DNA from: Acinetobacter bouvetii DSM 14964 = CIP 107468
GTDB taxonomy: Bacteria > Pseudomonadota > Gammaproteobacteria > Pseudomonadales > Moraxellaceae
Assembly (NCBI RefSeq): GCF_000368865.1
Contig: NZ_KB849725.1
Location: 304,082 to 368,081 of the forward strand
Direction of reading: 5' to 3'
DNA: 64,000 nucleotides
This document shows, piece after piece, positions 43,478 through 51,963 of this stretch. The translations under genes and the position numbers were made by a program. A model generated the notes under the pieces. That model saw only the letters and a list, made by a program, of their open reading frames with translations, did not search any database and was not told where the DNA came from. How positions within the stretch are numbered: position 1 is the stretch's first letter; each line of letters opens with the position of its first letter.

Positions 43478-45700
43478 TTAACTCAGTTCCTGCGGGTCAA
43501 TGTCTAAACTCAGTTTCATAGTGGAAGGCTTCTGATGAAGCATATTCAGCCACCAGTGCCGGATATAGAAATGCAGCCTGGCGCGGTCTGCGGACAGCAG
43601 CACCATATGGGACTGATAGCGTCCGGCCTTGCGTTCCATCGGCGCTGGAATCGGACCCCAGATGTCTACGCTATGTTCCGAATTTTGCCTTAAAAGCTGG
43701 GCATGCTGCTGTAAAAAATCTGTGTTCAGTTTTTGATCTTTCGATTCGCAGCGGATCAGCGCGGCATAACGGAACGGCGGCATCAGCGCAGCTTGGCGCT
43801 CTTTCAGCGTCTGCTTGGCAAACTGGCGGTAGTCTTCCTGCACCAGTGTATTCAGCAGCGGATGCTCTGGACGCAGGGTCTGCAGATAGACGTCGCCTTT
43901 GCGCTCACCGCGCCCCGCGCGTCCCGCCACTTGCACCACCAGCTGCGCAGTGCGTTCCGTCGCGCGGAAGTCGACGCTCAGCAGCCCGGAGTCGATGTCT
44001 AAAATCGCCCCCAAAGTCACATACGGGAAGTGATGGCCTTTGGCCAGCATTTGTGTTCCCAGTAAAATTGCAGGCTCGCTCTTTTGAATTTTATCGTAAA
44101 TCTTCTGCCAGCTGCCGACGCGGCTGGTTGAATCGCGGTCAACCCGGATCACATCATAATCAGGAAACAGTTCATTCAGGCTGTCTTCAACCTTGGCGGT
44201 GCCCATGCCAATCGATTTCAATTCTGTATGGCTGCACTGCGGGCAATGGCTGGGCATGCGGTGAATGGTGCCGCAGTGGTGGCAGTGCAAATGCTGATAA
44301 GGCGTACGGTGCACGGTAAAGTTGGCATCGCAGTGCGGGCATTTGGCCTGCCAGGCGCAGCTTTCGCAAATCAGCACCGGCGCATAGCCGCGCCGGTTTA
44401 AAAACACCAGCACCTGTTCTTTTTTGTCCAGGCGCTTTTTCATTTCTTCCAGCAGCATTTGGCTGATGCCGTGCTGCTTCTGCGCTACTTTTAAATCCAG
44501 AATATGAATCTTCGGCATCAGTGCGGAGCCTGCGCGCTGATTCAGCTCCAAACAGCTCATTTTGCCATTCTGCACCAGCGCGTAGCTGTCGATGCTGGGC
44601 GTAGCCGATCCCAGCACCACGGGACACTGTTCCAGATGGCCGCGGTACAGTGCAATATCCCGCGCATGGTAGCGGAAGCCTTCCTGCTGCTTAAAGGACA
44701 GGTCATGCTCCTCATCTAAAACGATCAGTCCTAAATTCGGCAGCGGGGTAAAGATGGCTGAGCGGGTGCCTAAAATAATCGAGGCTTTGCCCGTTTGCGC
44801 CGCTTGCCAGGCCTGCAGCCGCTTGGAGTCATTTAAGCCGGAATGCAGCAGGGCAATATTGCAGTGAAAGCGGGACTGAAAGCGGCTGATGGTTTGCGGC
44901 GTCAGGCCAATTTCAGGCACCAGAACCAGCACCTGCTTGCCTTGCTTCAGCACGTCCTGCATCACTTGCAGATAGACTTCGGTTTTGCCGCTGCCGGTTA
45001 AGCCATCCAGTAGAAAGGCTTGATATTTTTTACGCGCTTTCAGGATGCTTTCAATGGCTTTTTTCTGGTCTGGATTTGCGGTCAGGGGCATCTGCGCCAT
45101 GCTGACCGGCATGGGGCTGAAATCCTGCGCGTCCAGTACGCATTCGCAAATGCCTTTTTTCTCCAGCGCTTTTAATGTTGCTGTTTCAACACCGGCTAAA
45201 TTCAGCAAATTTTCTGCCGTGCCTGAAGGGTGCAGCTTTAATACTTTATAGGCTTCCTGCTGCCGTTCTGAGCGCTTAATTTTGCTCTCGGCATCATCAT
45301 CCAGCAGTTTCCATGTGCGCGCCAATAAATTATAGGGCTTGCCTTGGCGCAGCAGCGCAGGCAAAGCGCTTTGAATGACTTCGCCAATGGGAAATTGATA
45401 ATATTGCGAAGCCCATGTCAGCAAACTTAAAACTTTGCCGTCTAAAATGGCCTGATCATCCAGCAATTCAGTAATGGCTTTGAGTTTGATTGAGGGGTCC
45501 AGCGGCGCATCCGGCGCCAGCTTATCTGTGATCACCCCGATTAAATTCTGCCGGCCAAATGATATGGCCACCCGTGCGCCAATTTGCGCCTGCTGGTATT
45601 GTTCGAAGCTCAGGCTATAGTCAAAACAGTCATACAGATAGACTGGAACGGCAACGCGGACCCGGTAAACCGTGTTTGGGGCAGGGGCTGAAACTTGCAT
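43478..45700 (-). CDS. priA: Primosomal replication restart helicase PriA
   Basis: 740 residues. PriA recognises abandoned forks and loads the replisome. Order: N-terminal 3'-end binding domain (VRVAVPVYLYDCFDYSL), SF2 helicase Walker A (LLDGLTGSGKTEVYLQVM), DEEH box (LIVLDEEHDLSFKQQEG), zinc-binding cysteines (CESCAWQAKCPHCDANF, LHCHHCG, CPQCSHTEL), and C-terminal helicase motifs (ILLGTQMLAKGHHFPYVT, VVQVAGRAGRGERKGDV). It is divergent from gspF, with 151 nt between. Confidence 0.96.
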   Translation of the reverse strand: MQVSAPAPNTVYRVRVAVPVYLYDCFDYSLSFEQYQQAQIGARVAISFGRQNLIGVITDKLAPDAPLDPSIKLKAITELLDDQAILDGKVLSLLTWASQYYQFPIGEVIQSALPALLRQGKPYNLLARTWKLLDDDAESKIKRSERQQEAYKVLKLHPSGTAENLLNLAGVETATLKALEKKGICECVLDAQDFSPMPVSMAQMPLTANPDQKKAIESILKARKKYQAFLLDGLTGSGKTEVYLQVMQDVLKQGKQVLVLVPEIGLTPQTISRFQSRFHCNIALLHSGLNDSKRLQAWQAAQTGKASIILGTRSAIFTPLPNLGLIVLDEEHDLSFKQQEGFRYHARDIALYRGHLEQCPVVLGSATPSIDSYALVQNGKMSCLELNQRAGSALMPKIHILDLKVAQKQHGISQMLLEEMKKRLDKKEQVLVFLNRRGYAPVLICESCAWQAKCPHCDANFTVHRTPYQHLHCHHCGTIHRMPSHCPQCSHTELKSIGMGTAKVEDSLNELFPDYDVIRVDRDSTSRVGSWQKIYDKIQKSEPAILLGTQMLAKGHHFPYVTLGAILDIDSGLLSVDFRATERTAQLVVQVAGRAGRGERKGDVYLQTLRPEHPLLNTLVQEDYRQFAKQTLKERQAALMPPFRYAALIRCESKDQKLNTDFLQQHAQLLRQNSEHSVDIWGPIPAPMERKAGRYQSHMVLLSADRARLHFYIRHWWLNMLHQKPSTMKLSLDIDPQELS

Positions 45701-45851
45701 AAAAAGCTGATGTCATCCTGTTTTAAATTTCGTCGTGATCGAAGCAGAGTTATGTTAGAGTGAGCAAATAATTTATATCTAAGAATATGAATGATTTTAA
45801 GGGTTGGGCGCAACTGCGCTGCCCAAATTTTTGGAAAATTAGAGCATTGCA

Positions 45852-47057
45852 ATGCCAGCATATCAGTTTACCGCCATTGATGCTTCAGGGAAGCAGCAGA
45901 AGGGTGTGCTAGAAGGCGATTCAGCACGCCAAATCCGCCAGCAGCTGCGCGATAAAGCGCTGATTCCGGTAGCAGTCGACCCTGTCGAGCAAAAAGAGAA
46001 GCGCGCGCAAAACCGCTGGTTTCAAAAAAGCATAACGTCTTATGATTTAGCGCTCTTGACCCGCCAGCTGTCTGTGCTGGTGGCTGCTTCGATTCCATTG
46101 GAAGAAGCGATCCGCGCAGTGGGCAAGCAAAATGAAAAAGCCCATGTGCAGAGCTTATTGATGTCTGTCCGCTCTAAAGTGCTGGAAGGGCACTCTTTAG
46201 CGAATGCGCTCAGTCAAGCGGGGCGGTTTCCCGAATTATATATTGCGACGATTGCTGCCGGTGAGCGTTCAGGCCATCTGGATCTGATTTTGGATCAGCT
46301 GGCGGATTACACTGAAAACCGTTTTGCCATGCAGAAAAAAGTGCAGGGCGCAATGATTTACCCGGTCATTCTGATGCTGATGTCCTTCGCAATTGTCATG
46401 GGGCTGATGACGTATGTGGTGCCGGATATTGTCAAAACCTTTGATCAGGATAAAGGCGCGCTGCCATGGATTACGGTTGCATTAATGAATGCCAGTGATT
46501 TTATCCGCGCGGCATGGCCATTTCTGCTGGCAGGCGCGGCGCTGGGATTTTTCCTGCTGGCGCGGTTCTTGCGGACGGCTGCAGGGCACTATGCTTTTGA
46601 CCGGTTGACGCTGCGGCTTCCCTTATTCAGCAAGCTGTCTAAAGGCATTAATGCTGCGCGCTTTGCCAGCACGCTGTCCATTTTAACCAAGTCCGGTGTG
46701 CCGCTGGTTGATGCGCTGAAAATTGGCGCAGCGGTCAGCAATAACTGGGTGATCCGGGATTCCGTCAATTTAGCCGCCGAAAAAGTCACCGAAGGCGGCA
46801 ACTTGGCGACGCAGCTGGAGCGCAGTGGTTATTTCCCGCCAATGATGGTACAAATGATTCGAAGCGGCGAAGCTTCAGGGGAATTGGACCGGATGCTGGA
46901 GCGCGCATCGGCCATGCAGGACCGGGAAGTCACTACGCTGATTTCAACCTTGCTGGCTTTACTGGAACCGCTGATGCTGGTGCTGATGGCCAGCATTGTT
47001 TTGGTGATTGTGATTGCAGTCATGCTGCCGATCGTGAATATGAATAATATGATTTAA
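45852..47057 (+). CDS. gspF: Type II secretion inner-membrane protein GspF
   Basis: 401 residues. GspF is the polytopic platform protein of the type II secretion system. Two repeated T2SF domains are seen: SYDLALLTRQLSVLVAASIPLEEAI with a hydrophobic pair (about 170-195 and 215-240), and RFASTLSILTKSGVPLVDAL with a final membrane helix (LMASIVLVIVIAVMLPIVNM). The N-terminal AYQFTAIDASGKQQKGVLEG is typical. gspG follows after about 80 nt. No other gsp gene is in view; in Acinetobacter the gsp genes are known to be dispersed. Confidence 0.94.
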   Translation: MPAYQFTAIDASGKQQKGVLEGDSARQIRQQLRDKALIPVAVDPVEQKEKRAQNRWFQKSITSYDLALLTRQLSVLVAASIPLEEAIRAVGKQNEKAHVQSLLMSVRSKVLEGHSLANALSQAGRFPELYIATIAAGERSGHLDLILDQLADYTENRFAMQKKVQGAMIYPVILMLMSFAIVMGLMTYVVPDIVKTFDQDKGALPWITVALMNASDFIRAAWPFLLAGAALGFFLLARFLRTAAGHYAFDRLTLRLPLFSKLSKGINAARFASTLSILTKSGVPLVDALKIGAAVSNNWVIRDSVNLAAEKVTEGGNLATQLERSGYFPPMMVQMIRSGEASGELDRMLERASAMQDREVTTLISTLLALLEPLMLVLMASIVLVIVIAVMLPIVNMNNMI

Positions 47058-47139
47058 ATAAATTTTGAGTAAAATTTCAGATAATTGAAAGCCAAATCGG
47101 CATTTCTGCGACATGCAATATATCAATGAGAGACATGGA

Positions 47140-47643
47140 ATGAAAAGGACTGAACTTGCTGTGAATCAAATCCACAGCAGAAGCGCAGCTTGCGGACTTG
47201 CGGCACGTCAGAACGGCGCTCTAGTGAACCGCGCTTCAGGCTTTACCCTGATTGAGGTGATGGTGGTGATTGTGATCCTCGGTGTTTTGGCAGCTTTGAT
47301 TGTGCCGAACGTCATGGGGCGCGGTGAAAAGGCTAAAGTGGATACCACTGAAATTACTTTAAAAAGCGTGGCTGGCGCTTTAGATCAGTACAAAATGGAC
47401 AATGGCAAATACCCATCTATGCAGGATGGCGGCTTAGGCGCCTTGGTAAATAAGCCAGAATCGGCAAAAAACTGGCTGCCGGGCGGCTATGTGAAAGGCG
47501 GCTATCCGAAAGACAGCTGGGAGAATGATATTCAATATGTGATTCCAGGCGTGGAAGGCCGTCCGTATGACTTGTATTCATTTGGCGCAGATGGGCAGTC
47601 TGGCGGAGAGGACAATGATGCGGATCTTTTTTATAAAAATTAA
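47140..47643 (+). CDS. gspG: Type II secretion major pseudopilin GspG
   Basis: 167 residues from the ATG at 47140, with GAGAG upstream. The prepilin peptidase site is G followed by FTLIEVMVVIVILGVLAALI. The leader of about 33 residues is longer than usual, so an in-frame later start is also possible. The mature part contains the typical calcium-binding pseudopilin core (DNGKYPSMQDGGLGALVNKP, SWENDIQYVIPG, SFGADGQSGGEDNDADL). It assembles the pseudopilus that drives export. Forms a unit with gspF. Confidence 0.94.
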   Translation: MKRTELAVNQIHSRSAACGLAARQNGALVNRASGFTLIEVMVVIVILGVLAALIVPNVMGRGEKAKVDTTEITLKSVAGALDQYKMDNGKYPSMQDGGLGALVNKPESAKNWLPGGYVKGGYPKDSWENDIQYVIPGVEGRPYDLYSFGADGQSGGEDNDADLFYKN

Positions 47644-47680
47644 TTGAGAATCATTATTTATTCAGTTTTATGGAATAAAG

Positions 47681-47719
47681 CACTTCACTTAATAGGCTAT
47701 TTCAATGTTGAGTGAAGTG
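47681..47719. repeat. Inverted repeat after gspG
   Basis: CACTTCACT (47681-47689) and AGTGAAGTG (47711-47719) are complementary 9-bp arms around a 21-nt loop. No T-run follows closely; it may be a weak terminator or an mRNA 3'-end stabiliser. Confidence 0.35.
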
Positions 47720-47925
47720 ATAATTAATGTTAATTGAATTAAATAATATAAGCTACTGTAAAATAATAATATTATATAATAATTCTATTTGATATTTATA
47801 ATAAGAATTATTCCCAAAATTATTGATTACAATAATCGTAAAATATGGAGAAATATAAGCTTTTAATTTAAATAAAACCTTGCATAATATCTCTAATGGC
47901 ACTTTTTCAGCCAAGGGAGGATAGA

Positions 47926-48261
47926 ATGAAAGCATTAATCTTAGAAGATGAAATCAGTCAATTTCATTGGGCGATGCTGAAATCTGTTCTTTTAGTTCTC
48001 AGCATTCTTCCTGTCAGTCAAGGCATTTTGCATTTGTGGCAAAATACTGAAGGCAGCAGCCAGATTATGGTTGGCTTCTTTGCGATCAGCATGATGAGCA
48101 GCCTGCTGGTTTTGAGTTTCTGGTCCGCACTGCAGGCCACTGTTGCAAAATTAAAGCAAGATCAGCAATCCGTGTTTGAACATGCGGTTGTGCAGATGTA
48201 CCGTTATGTTCCAATGCTGTCATTGGCTGCGATGATTTCATATATTGCCGTGCAATTTTAA
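47926..48261 (+). CDS. Small inner-membrane protein of unknown function
   Basis: 111 residues from the ATG at 47926, which has GGGAGGA upstream; the frame could be extended back to 47896 but lacks a ribosome site there. Three hydrophobic segments are seen: about 20-38 (SVLLVLSILPVSQGILHLW), 45-68 (MVGFFAISMMSSLLVLSFWS) and 97-111 (VPMLSLAAMISYIAVQF). A charged loop lies between the last two. Not recognised as a named family. An intrinsic terminator follows. Confidence 0.65.
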   Translation: MKALILEDEISQFHWAMLKSVLLVLSILPVSQGILHLWQNTEGSSQIMVGFFAISMMSSLLVLSFWSALQATVAKLKQDQQSVFEHAVVQMYRYVPMLSLAAMISYIAVQF

Positions 48262-48320
48262 ATCAAGGCGCCGTCATTAATATGGCGTTAAAGGACGCGT
48301 TTGAAATTTTGAAGCATTCT

Positions 48321-48352
48321 AAAAAAACCAGAGCGATGACTCTGGTTTTTTT
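48321..48352 (+). terminator. Intrinsic terminator after the small membrane protein
   Basis: ACCAGAG and CTCTGGT arms with a 6-nt loop between long A and T runs. Confidence 0.88.
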
Positions 48353-48500
48353 ATGGAAAATTGACGGGCTCCATTTTTTGAATGGTCTGCTTTTAATCCT
48401 GTCGAAATTGTCCAGATTGCGGGATGCCTTGTCTGTTTCAGCACAGGGCAATGCGCCAAGGCTTGCTTATACTGTGGATGAATAAAAACATGCAGGAGCA

Positions 48501-48848
48501 ATGCAAAGAATGCGGCAGATTGAATGGAATGATTTTTTGAAAGTGGAGATCCGTACCGGAAGAATTATTCAGGCAGAGGTCTTTGAGCAGGCGCGCAAGC
48601 CAGCCTATATTTTGCATGTGGATTTTGGCGCAGAGCTGGGCATCAAAAAATCCAGTGCGCAAATTACGCAGCTGTATCAGCCTGAGCAGCTGGTGGGCAA
48701 GCTGGTCGCTGCAGTGGTGAATTTCCCGAAAAAGCAGATTGGTCCAATTCAGTCCGAATGCCTGGTCACGGGTTTTCATAATGCAGATGGGCATGTTGTG
48801 CTGTGTGTGCCGGATGCTGACGTGCCATTGGGCACAAAACTGCTTTAA
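48501..48848 (+). CDS. tRNA-binding domain protein, CsaA-like
   Basis: 115 residues, a stand-alone OB-fold tRNA-binding domain as in CsaA. FLKVEIRTGRIIQAEVFEQARKP opens the domain and is followed by SSAQITQLYQPEQLVGKLV and VNFPKKQIGPIQSECLVTGF. CsaA is described as an export-related chaperone in Bacillus and binds tRNA-like structures. AGGAG is very near the first ATG, so the second ATG at 48510 may be the true start. It has its own terminator and converges with lnt. Confidence 0.85.
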   Translation: MQRMRQIEWNDFLKVEIRTGRIIQAEVFEQARKPAYILHVDFGAELGIKKSSAQITQLYQPEQLVGKLVAAVVNFPKKQIGPIQSECLVTGFHNADGHVVLCVPDADVPLGTKLL

Positions 48849-48863
48849 AGCCTAAATCTGTAG

Positions 48864-48894
48864 AAAAAAACCGAGCTGAGGCTCGGTTTTTAAT
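48864..48894. terminator. Bidirectional terminator between csaA-like gene and lnt
   Basis: AAAACCGAG and CTCGGTTTT arms with a short loop. It lies between two converging genes. Confidence 0.85.
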
Positions 48895-48931
48895 TTTTCT
48901 GATTCAATTTTATTTTCAGGCTGGCAGGCAA

Positions 48932-50491
48932 TTATCGGCGTGATTTAAACGATACATCGACTTTGCGCGGACGGTAAATCCAGCCCATAATCAGCAGCAA
49001 AAGTGAGAAAGCCAAAATTGGCCAATCGCTGAGGCGCATATACAGGGTTTCACCTTGCATTGCCGGCAGATCGCCGCGCAGCACGGCTTCTTTATCCATC
49101 GGCGCCTGTTTCACAATATGTCCATGATGGTCAATAAACGCGGTCACACCGGTATTGGTGGCGCGGATAAACCAGCGGCCGTTTTCCTTCGCGCGCATTT
49201 GCACCATTTGCAGATGCTGCAATGGGCCTGCTGTGCCGGTAAACCAAGCGTCGTTGGATACGGTCACCAGAAAATCACTCTGCTGCGCATTGCGCCGGGT
49301 CAGGTTCGGGTAAGCCACTTCGTAGCAGATGGCCGCGCCTAAATCATGATGCTTCACAGACAAGGGCTTTTGATCACTGGCGCCGCGGGAAAATCCGCTC
49401 ATGGATGGGTCATTCTGCAGGGCAGGCAGCACCCAGCTGAGCAGGCCGGACAGCGGAATATATTCACCGAACGGCACTAAGCGCTGCTTCTTATATAGGC
49501 CTTCAGATTCATCACCGGTTGCCATGATGCTGTTGTAGTACATCGGCTGGCCTTCGCGCTTCGACTCAGGCAGATCCCAGTAAGGAATGCCCGTAACCCA
49601 TGCCGTTCCGGTTTTTTTTGCCTGCGCATTCATGGCGTCTAAAAACGGCTCAATATCGGTTTGGAACAGCGGAATGGAAGATTCAGGCCAAACGATGAGA
49701 TCGCGGCCCCATTCAGTCCGGCTCAGCTGGGCATAAATCATTAAGGTTTTGGTTTGATATTCGGTCAGCCATTTTAAGTCCTGCGGAATATTGCCCTGTA
49801 TCAGTGAAACCGATAATGGCTTTTCGGCTTTCTGCTCGACAAAGGTGAGCTGGGATGCTCCCCATGCGCCGAGGAGTAAAACAGCAGCGGGCACAATCCA
49901 AAACACTTTTCTATTCAGAATCTCAACCAGCGCGCAGGCGAGAATAATCACTGCGAAAGATACGCCAAATACCCCAAACAATGGCGCATAGCTGTCGAGA
50001 TAGCGTTCCGTAAACGCATAACCGGCAAACAGCCACGGGAAGCCGGTAAAGACCCAGGTTTTAGACCATTCAAACAGCACCCACAGCGGTGCAAAGGTCA
50101 AGGGGGTTTCTGGGAAAAAGCGCCGGTATAGCCATGTCTGCACCGCAGTGAACAGCCCCATCACTAAGGCCATGATGGCAATCATCAGGACGCTTAAAAA
50201 GGAATTGGTGTCGCCGTAGACATGAATGGAGGTATACAGCCAGAATGCGCCGACAAACCATAAGCCAATGCCATACGACCAGCCAATGGCGAACGCTTGC
50301 TTGGCTGTACGCTTACGCAGGCAGGCATACAGCAGTGCAGGGGACAGAATCGCCAGCCACCAGTAATAATAGGGCGCCAGCGCAAAGCTGAAGACTGCGC
50401 CGGAAAACAGCGCAATCAGCAAAGGGTAAATTAACGGGAGCTGTTTTTGTTGTTCTGCAGGATTTAACAGTTTGTCAAAATAGGTTCTCAT
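48932..50491 (-). CDS. lnt: Apolipoprotein N-acyltransferase Lnt
   Basis: 519 residues. Inner-membrane enzyme that adds the third acyl chain to lipoproteins before Lol sorting. About six N-terminal membrane helices precede the periplasmic nitrilase domain, whose triad is visible: Glu in IVWPESSIPLF, Lys in KKQRLVPFGEYIPLSG and Cys in LGAAICYEVAYP. A last membrane helix follows near the C-terminus. Its start codon overlaps the stop of corC (ATGA), so the two are translationally coupled, a common arrangement. Confidence 0.96.
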   Translation of the reverse strand: MRTYFDKLLNPAEQQKQLPLIYPLLIALFSGAVFSFALAPYYYWWLAILSPALLYACLRKRTAKQAFAIGWSYGIGLWFVGAFWLYTSIHVYGDTNSFLSVLMIAIMALVMGLFTAVQTWLYRRFFPETPLTFAPLWVLFEWSKTWVFTGFPWLFAGYAFTERYLDSYAPLFGVFGVSFAVIILACALVEILNRKVFWIVPAAVLLLGAWGASQLTFVEQKAEKPLSVSLIQGNIPQDLKWLTEYQTKTLMIYAQLSRTEWGRDLIVWPESSIPLFQTDIEPFLDAMNAQAKKTGTAWVTGIPYWDLPESKREGQPMYYNSIMATGDESEGLYKKQRLVPFGEYIPLSGLLSWVLPALQNDPSMSGFSRGASDQKPLSVKHHDLGAAICYEVAYPNLTRRNAQQSDFLVTVSNDAWFTGTAGPLQHLQMVQMRAKENGRWFIRATNTGVTAFIDHHGHIVKQAPMDKEAVLRGDLPAMQGETLYMRLSDWPILAFSLLLLIMGWIYRPRKVDVSFKSRR

Positions 50492-51327
50492 TTACGGACA
50501 GCTCGAATCAGATGGATAGTGCGCGCATCTGCCTCCAGAATGGTAAATTCCCAATTTTCAAGTTCAATGACCTGACCTTGTAAATCGCTCACTAGACCAA
50601 TTTCCTGAAGCAAAAGACCGCCGACAGTTTCTACTTCATCGTCAGAAAAATCTGCATCTAAAACATTGTTGAAATGTTCAATTGGTGTAAGCGCTTGAAC
50701 CAGCCAGGTATTGGCTGTTTTCGGATCGGCGTCAGGGATGATGAATTCAGCTTCTTCATCAATGTTGTCGTGCTCATCTTCAATTTCACCGACAATTTCT
50801 TCTAAAATGTCTTCAAGGGTGACTAAGCCTGAAGTTGTGCCGTACTCATCGATCACCACGGCAATATGCGTTTGCGTATTTTTCAACATGCGCAAGACTT
50901 GATCTGAGCGGGCGCTTTCGGGAACAAACAGCGGCTGGCGCATCAGCGCGCGGACATCGACTTTAGAACTGCGGTCCGTTAAGAACGGCAGCAGGTCTTT
51001 GGCCAGCAAAATGCCTACGACATTATCGGGCTGATCTGATGAAAATACCGGAAAGCGTGAATGCGCCGATTCAATCAGCACATGCAGAATATCCAGCAGT
51101 TCATCATCTTCCTGAAGGCTGATCATGGCTGTGCGCGGGGTCATGACCTCTCGGATTTTTGTTGCAGGAAGGTCAAGCACGCCTTCAAGCATGGCAACAG
51201 TATCGGGTTCTAAAAAACGACGTGAATCTTGTACTAATTTTAACAGTTCATCGCGGGTTTCCGGCGCAGTGCCTAGCCATTTACGTAAGCCGCGCATGCC
51301 CCACGACGGGCCTGATTCATCGTTCAT
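50488..51327 (-). CDS. corC: HlyC/CorC family protein (CBS pair and transporter-associated domain)
   Basis: 279 residues, cytosolic (no membrane domain), like E. coli CorC/YbeX. An N-terminal helical start is followed by two CBS domains: IREVMTPRTAMISLQEDDEL with FPVFSSDQPDNVVGILLAKDL, and VDVRALMRQPLFVPESARSD with HIAVVIDEYGTTSGLVTLED. A C-terminal CorC_HlyC domain closes the chain (DAEVETVGGLLL-type region; here DDEVETVGGLLLQEIG). Linked to Mg/Co efflux and, in other bacteria, 16S rRNA maturation. Directly coupled to lnt downstream. Confidence 0.93.
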   Translation of the reverse strand: MNDESGPSWGMRGLRKWLGTAPETRDELLKLVQDSRRFLEPDTVAMLEGVLDLPATKIREVMTPRTAMISLQEDDELLDILHVLIESAHSRFPVFSSDQPDNVVGILLAKDLLPFLTDRSSKVDVRALMRQPLFVPESARSDQVLRMLKNTQTHIAVVIDEYGTTSGLVTLEDILEEIVGEIEDEHDNIDEEAEFIIPDADPKTANTWLVQALTPIEHFNNVLDADFSDDEVETVGGLLLQEIGLVSDLQGQVIELENWEFTILEADARTIHLIRAVRK

Positions 51328-51603
51328 GATCTTTCCTGAAGACGCTTAATATCTAAAAAATGTGATTTTATCATACCGCAGAAAATACAGTTGTCTATGC
51401 CTATTCCAAAGGGAAATCTGAATGTTCAGATCAAAATCGTGCAAGCGGCGGATGCCTGCCTGCAGCGCATAAGAATAGGCTCATTGAGCGCTTTATGCCC
51501 TGTCTGTGCGGATGACTCGGATGCCCAGGGGATAAGCCCCGGCATACTGAATTTGGCGCAGGCTATGCTAAACTAGCCGGGTTTTCTTTTTTTGAGCTGT
51601 GCG

Positions 51604-51861
51604 ATGTCTGAACCTGCAATTATCCCGAGCATTCAGTTAAATACCCGTGGCCTGCGCTGTCCAGAGCCCGTCATGATGCTGCATCAGGCAATCCGCAAGT
51701 CAAAGTCTGGAGATGTGGTGGAAGTATTTGCGACGGATAATTCTACTTCTTGGGATATCCCCAAATTCTGCATGCATTTAGGACATGAATTGCTGCTGCA
51801 GGAAGAGCGTTTGGATGAAAACGGCAATAAGGAATTTCATTATTTAGTTCAAAAGGGCTAA
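51604..51861 (+). CDS. tusA: Sulfurtransferase TusA family protein
   Basis: 85 residues from the ATG at 51604. The family core LNTRGLRCPEPVMMLHQAIRK contains the active cysteine in RCPEP, where the persulfide forms. FATDNSTSWDIPKFCMHLGHELL matches the second half. TusA passes sulfur to TusBCD for 2-thiouridine in tRNA and to other sulfur pathways. GAGCTGTG precedes the start. The upstream 275 nt are shared with the divergent corC. A bidirectional terminator follows. Confidence 0.93.
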   Translation: MSEPAIIPSIQLNTRGLRCPEPVMMLHQAIRKSKSGDVVEVFATDNSTSWDIPKFCMHLGHELLLQEERLDENGNKEFHYLVQKG

Positions 51862-51920
51862 CGCTTTTTGAAGTCGTGAAATATTTTGATTCTTATCATT
51901 TTAAATTTATTTTTAATAAA

Positions 51921-51945
51921 TTAAACCCGCATAATGCGGGTTTAA
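51921..51945. terminator. Bidirectional terminator between tusA and ETF-QO gene
   Basis: TTAAACCCGC and GCGGGTTTAA arms with a 5-nt loop, followed by T-rich DNA. Lies between converging genes. Confidence 0.85.
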
Positions 51946-51963
51946 TTTTTAATCTAAAATAGA

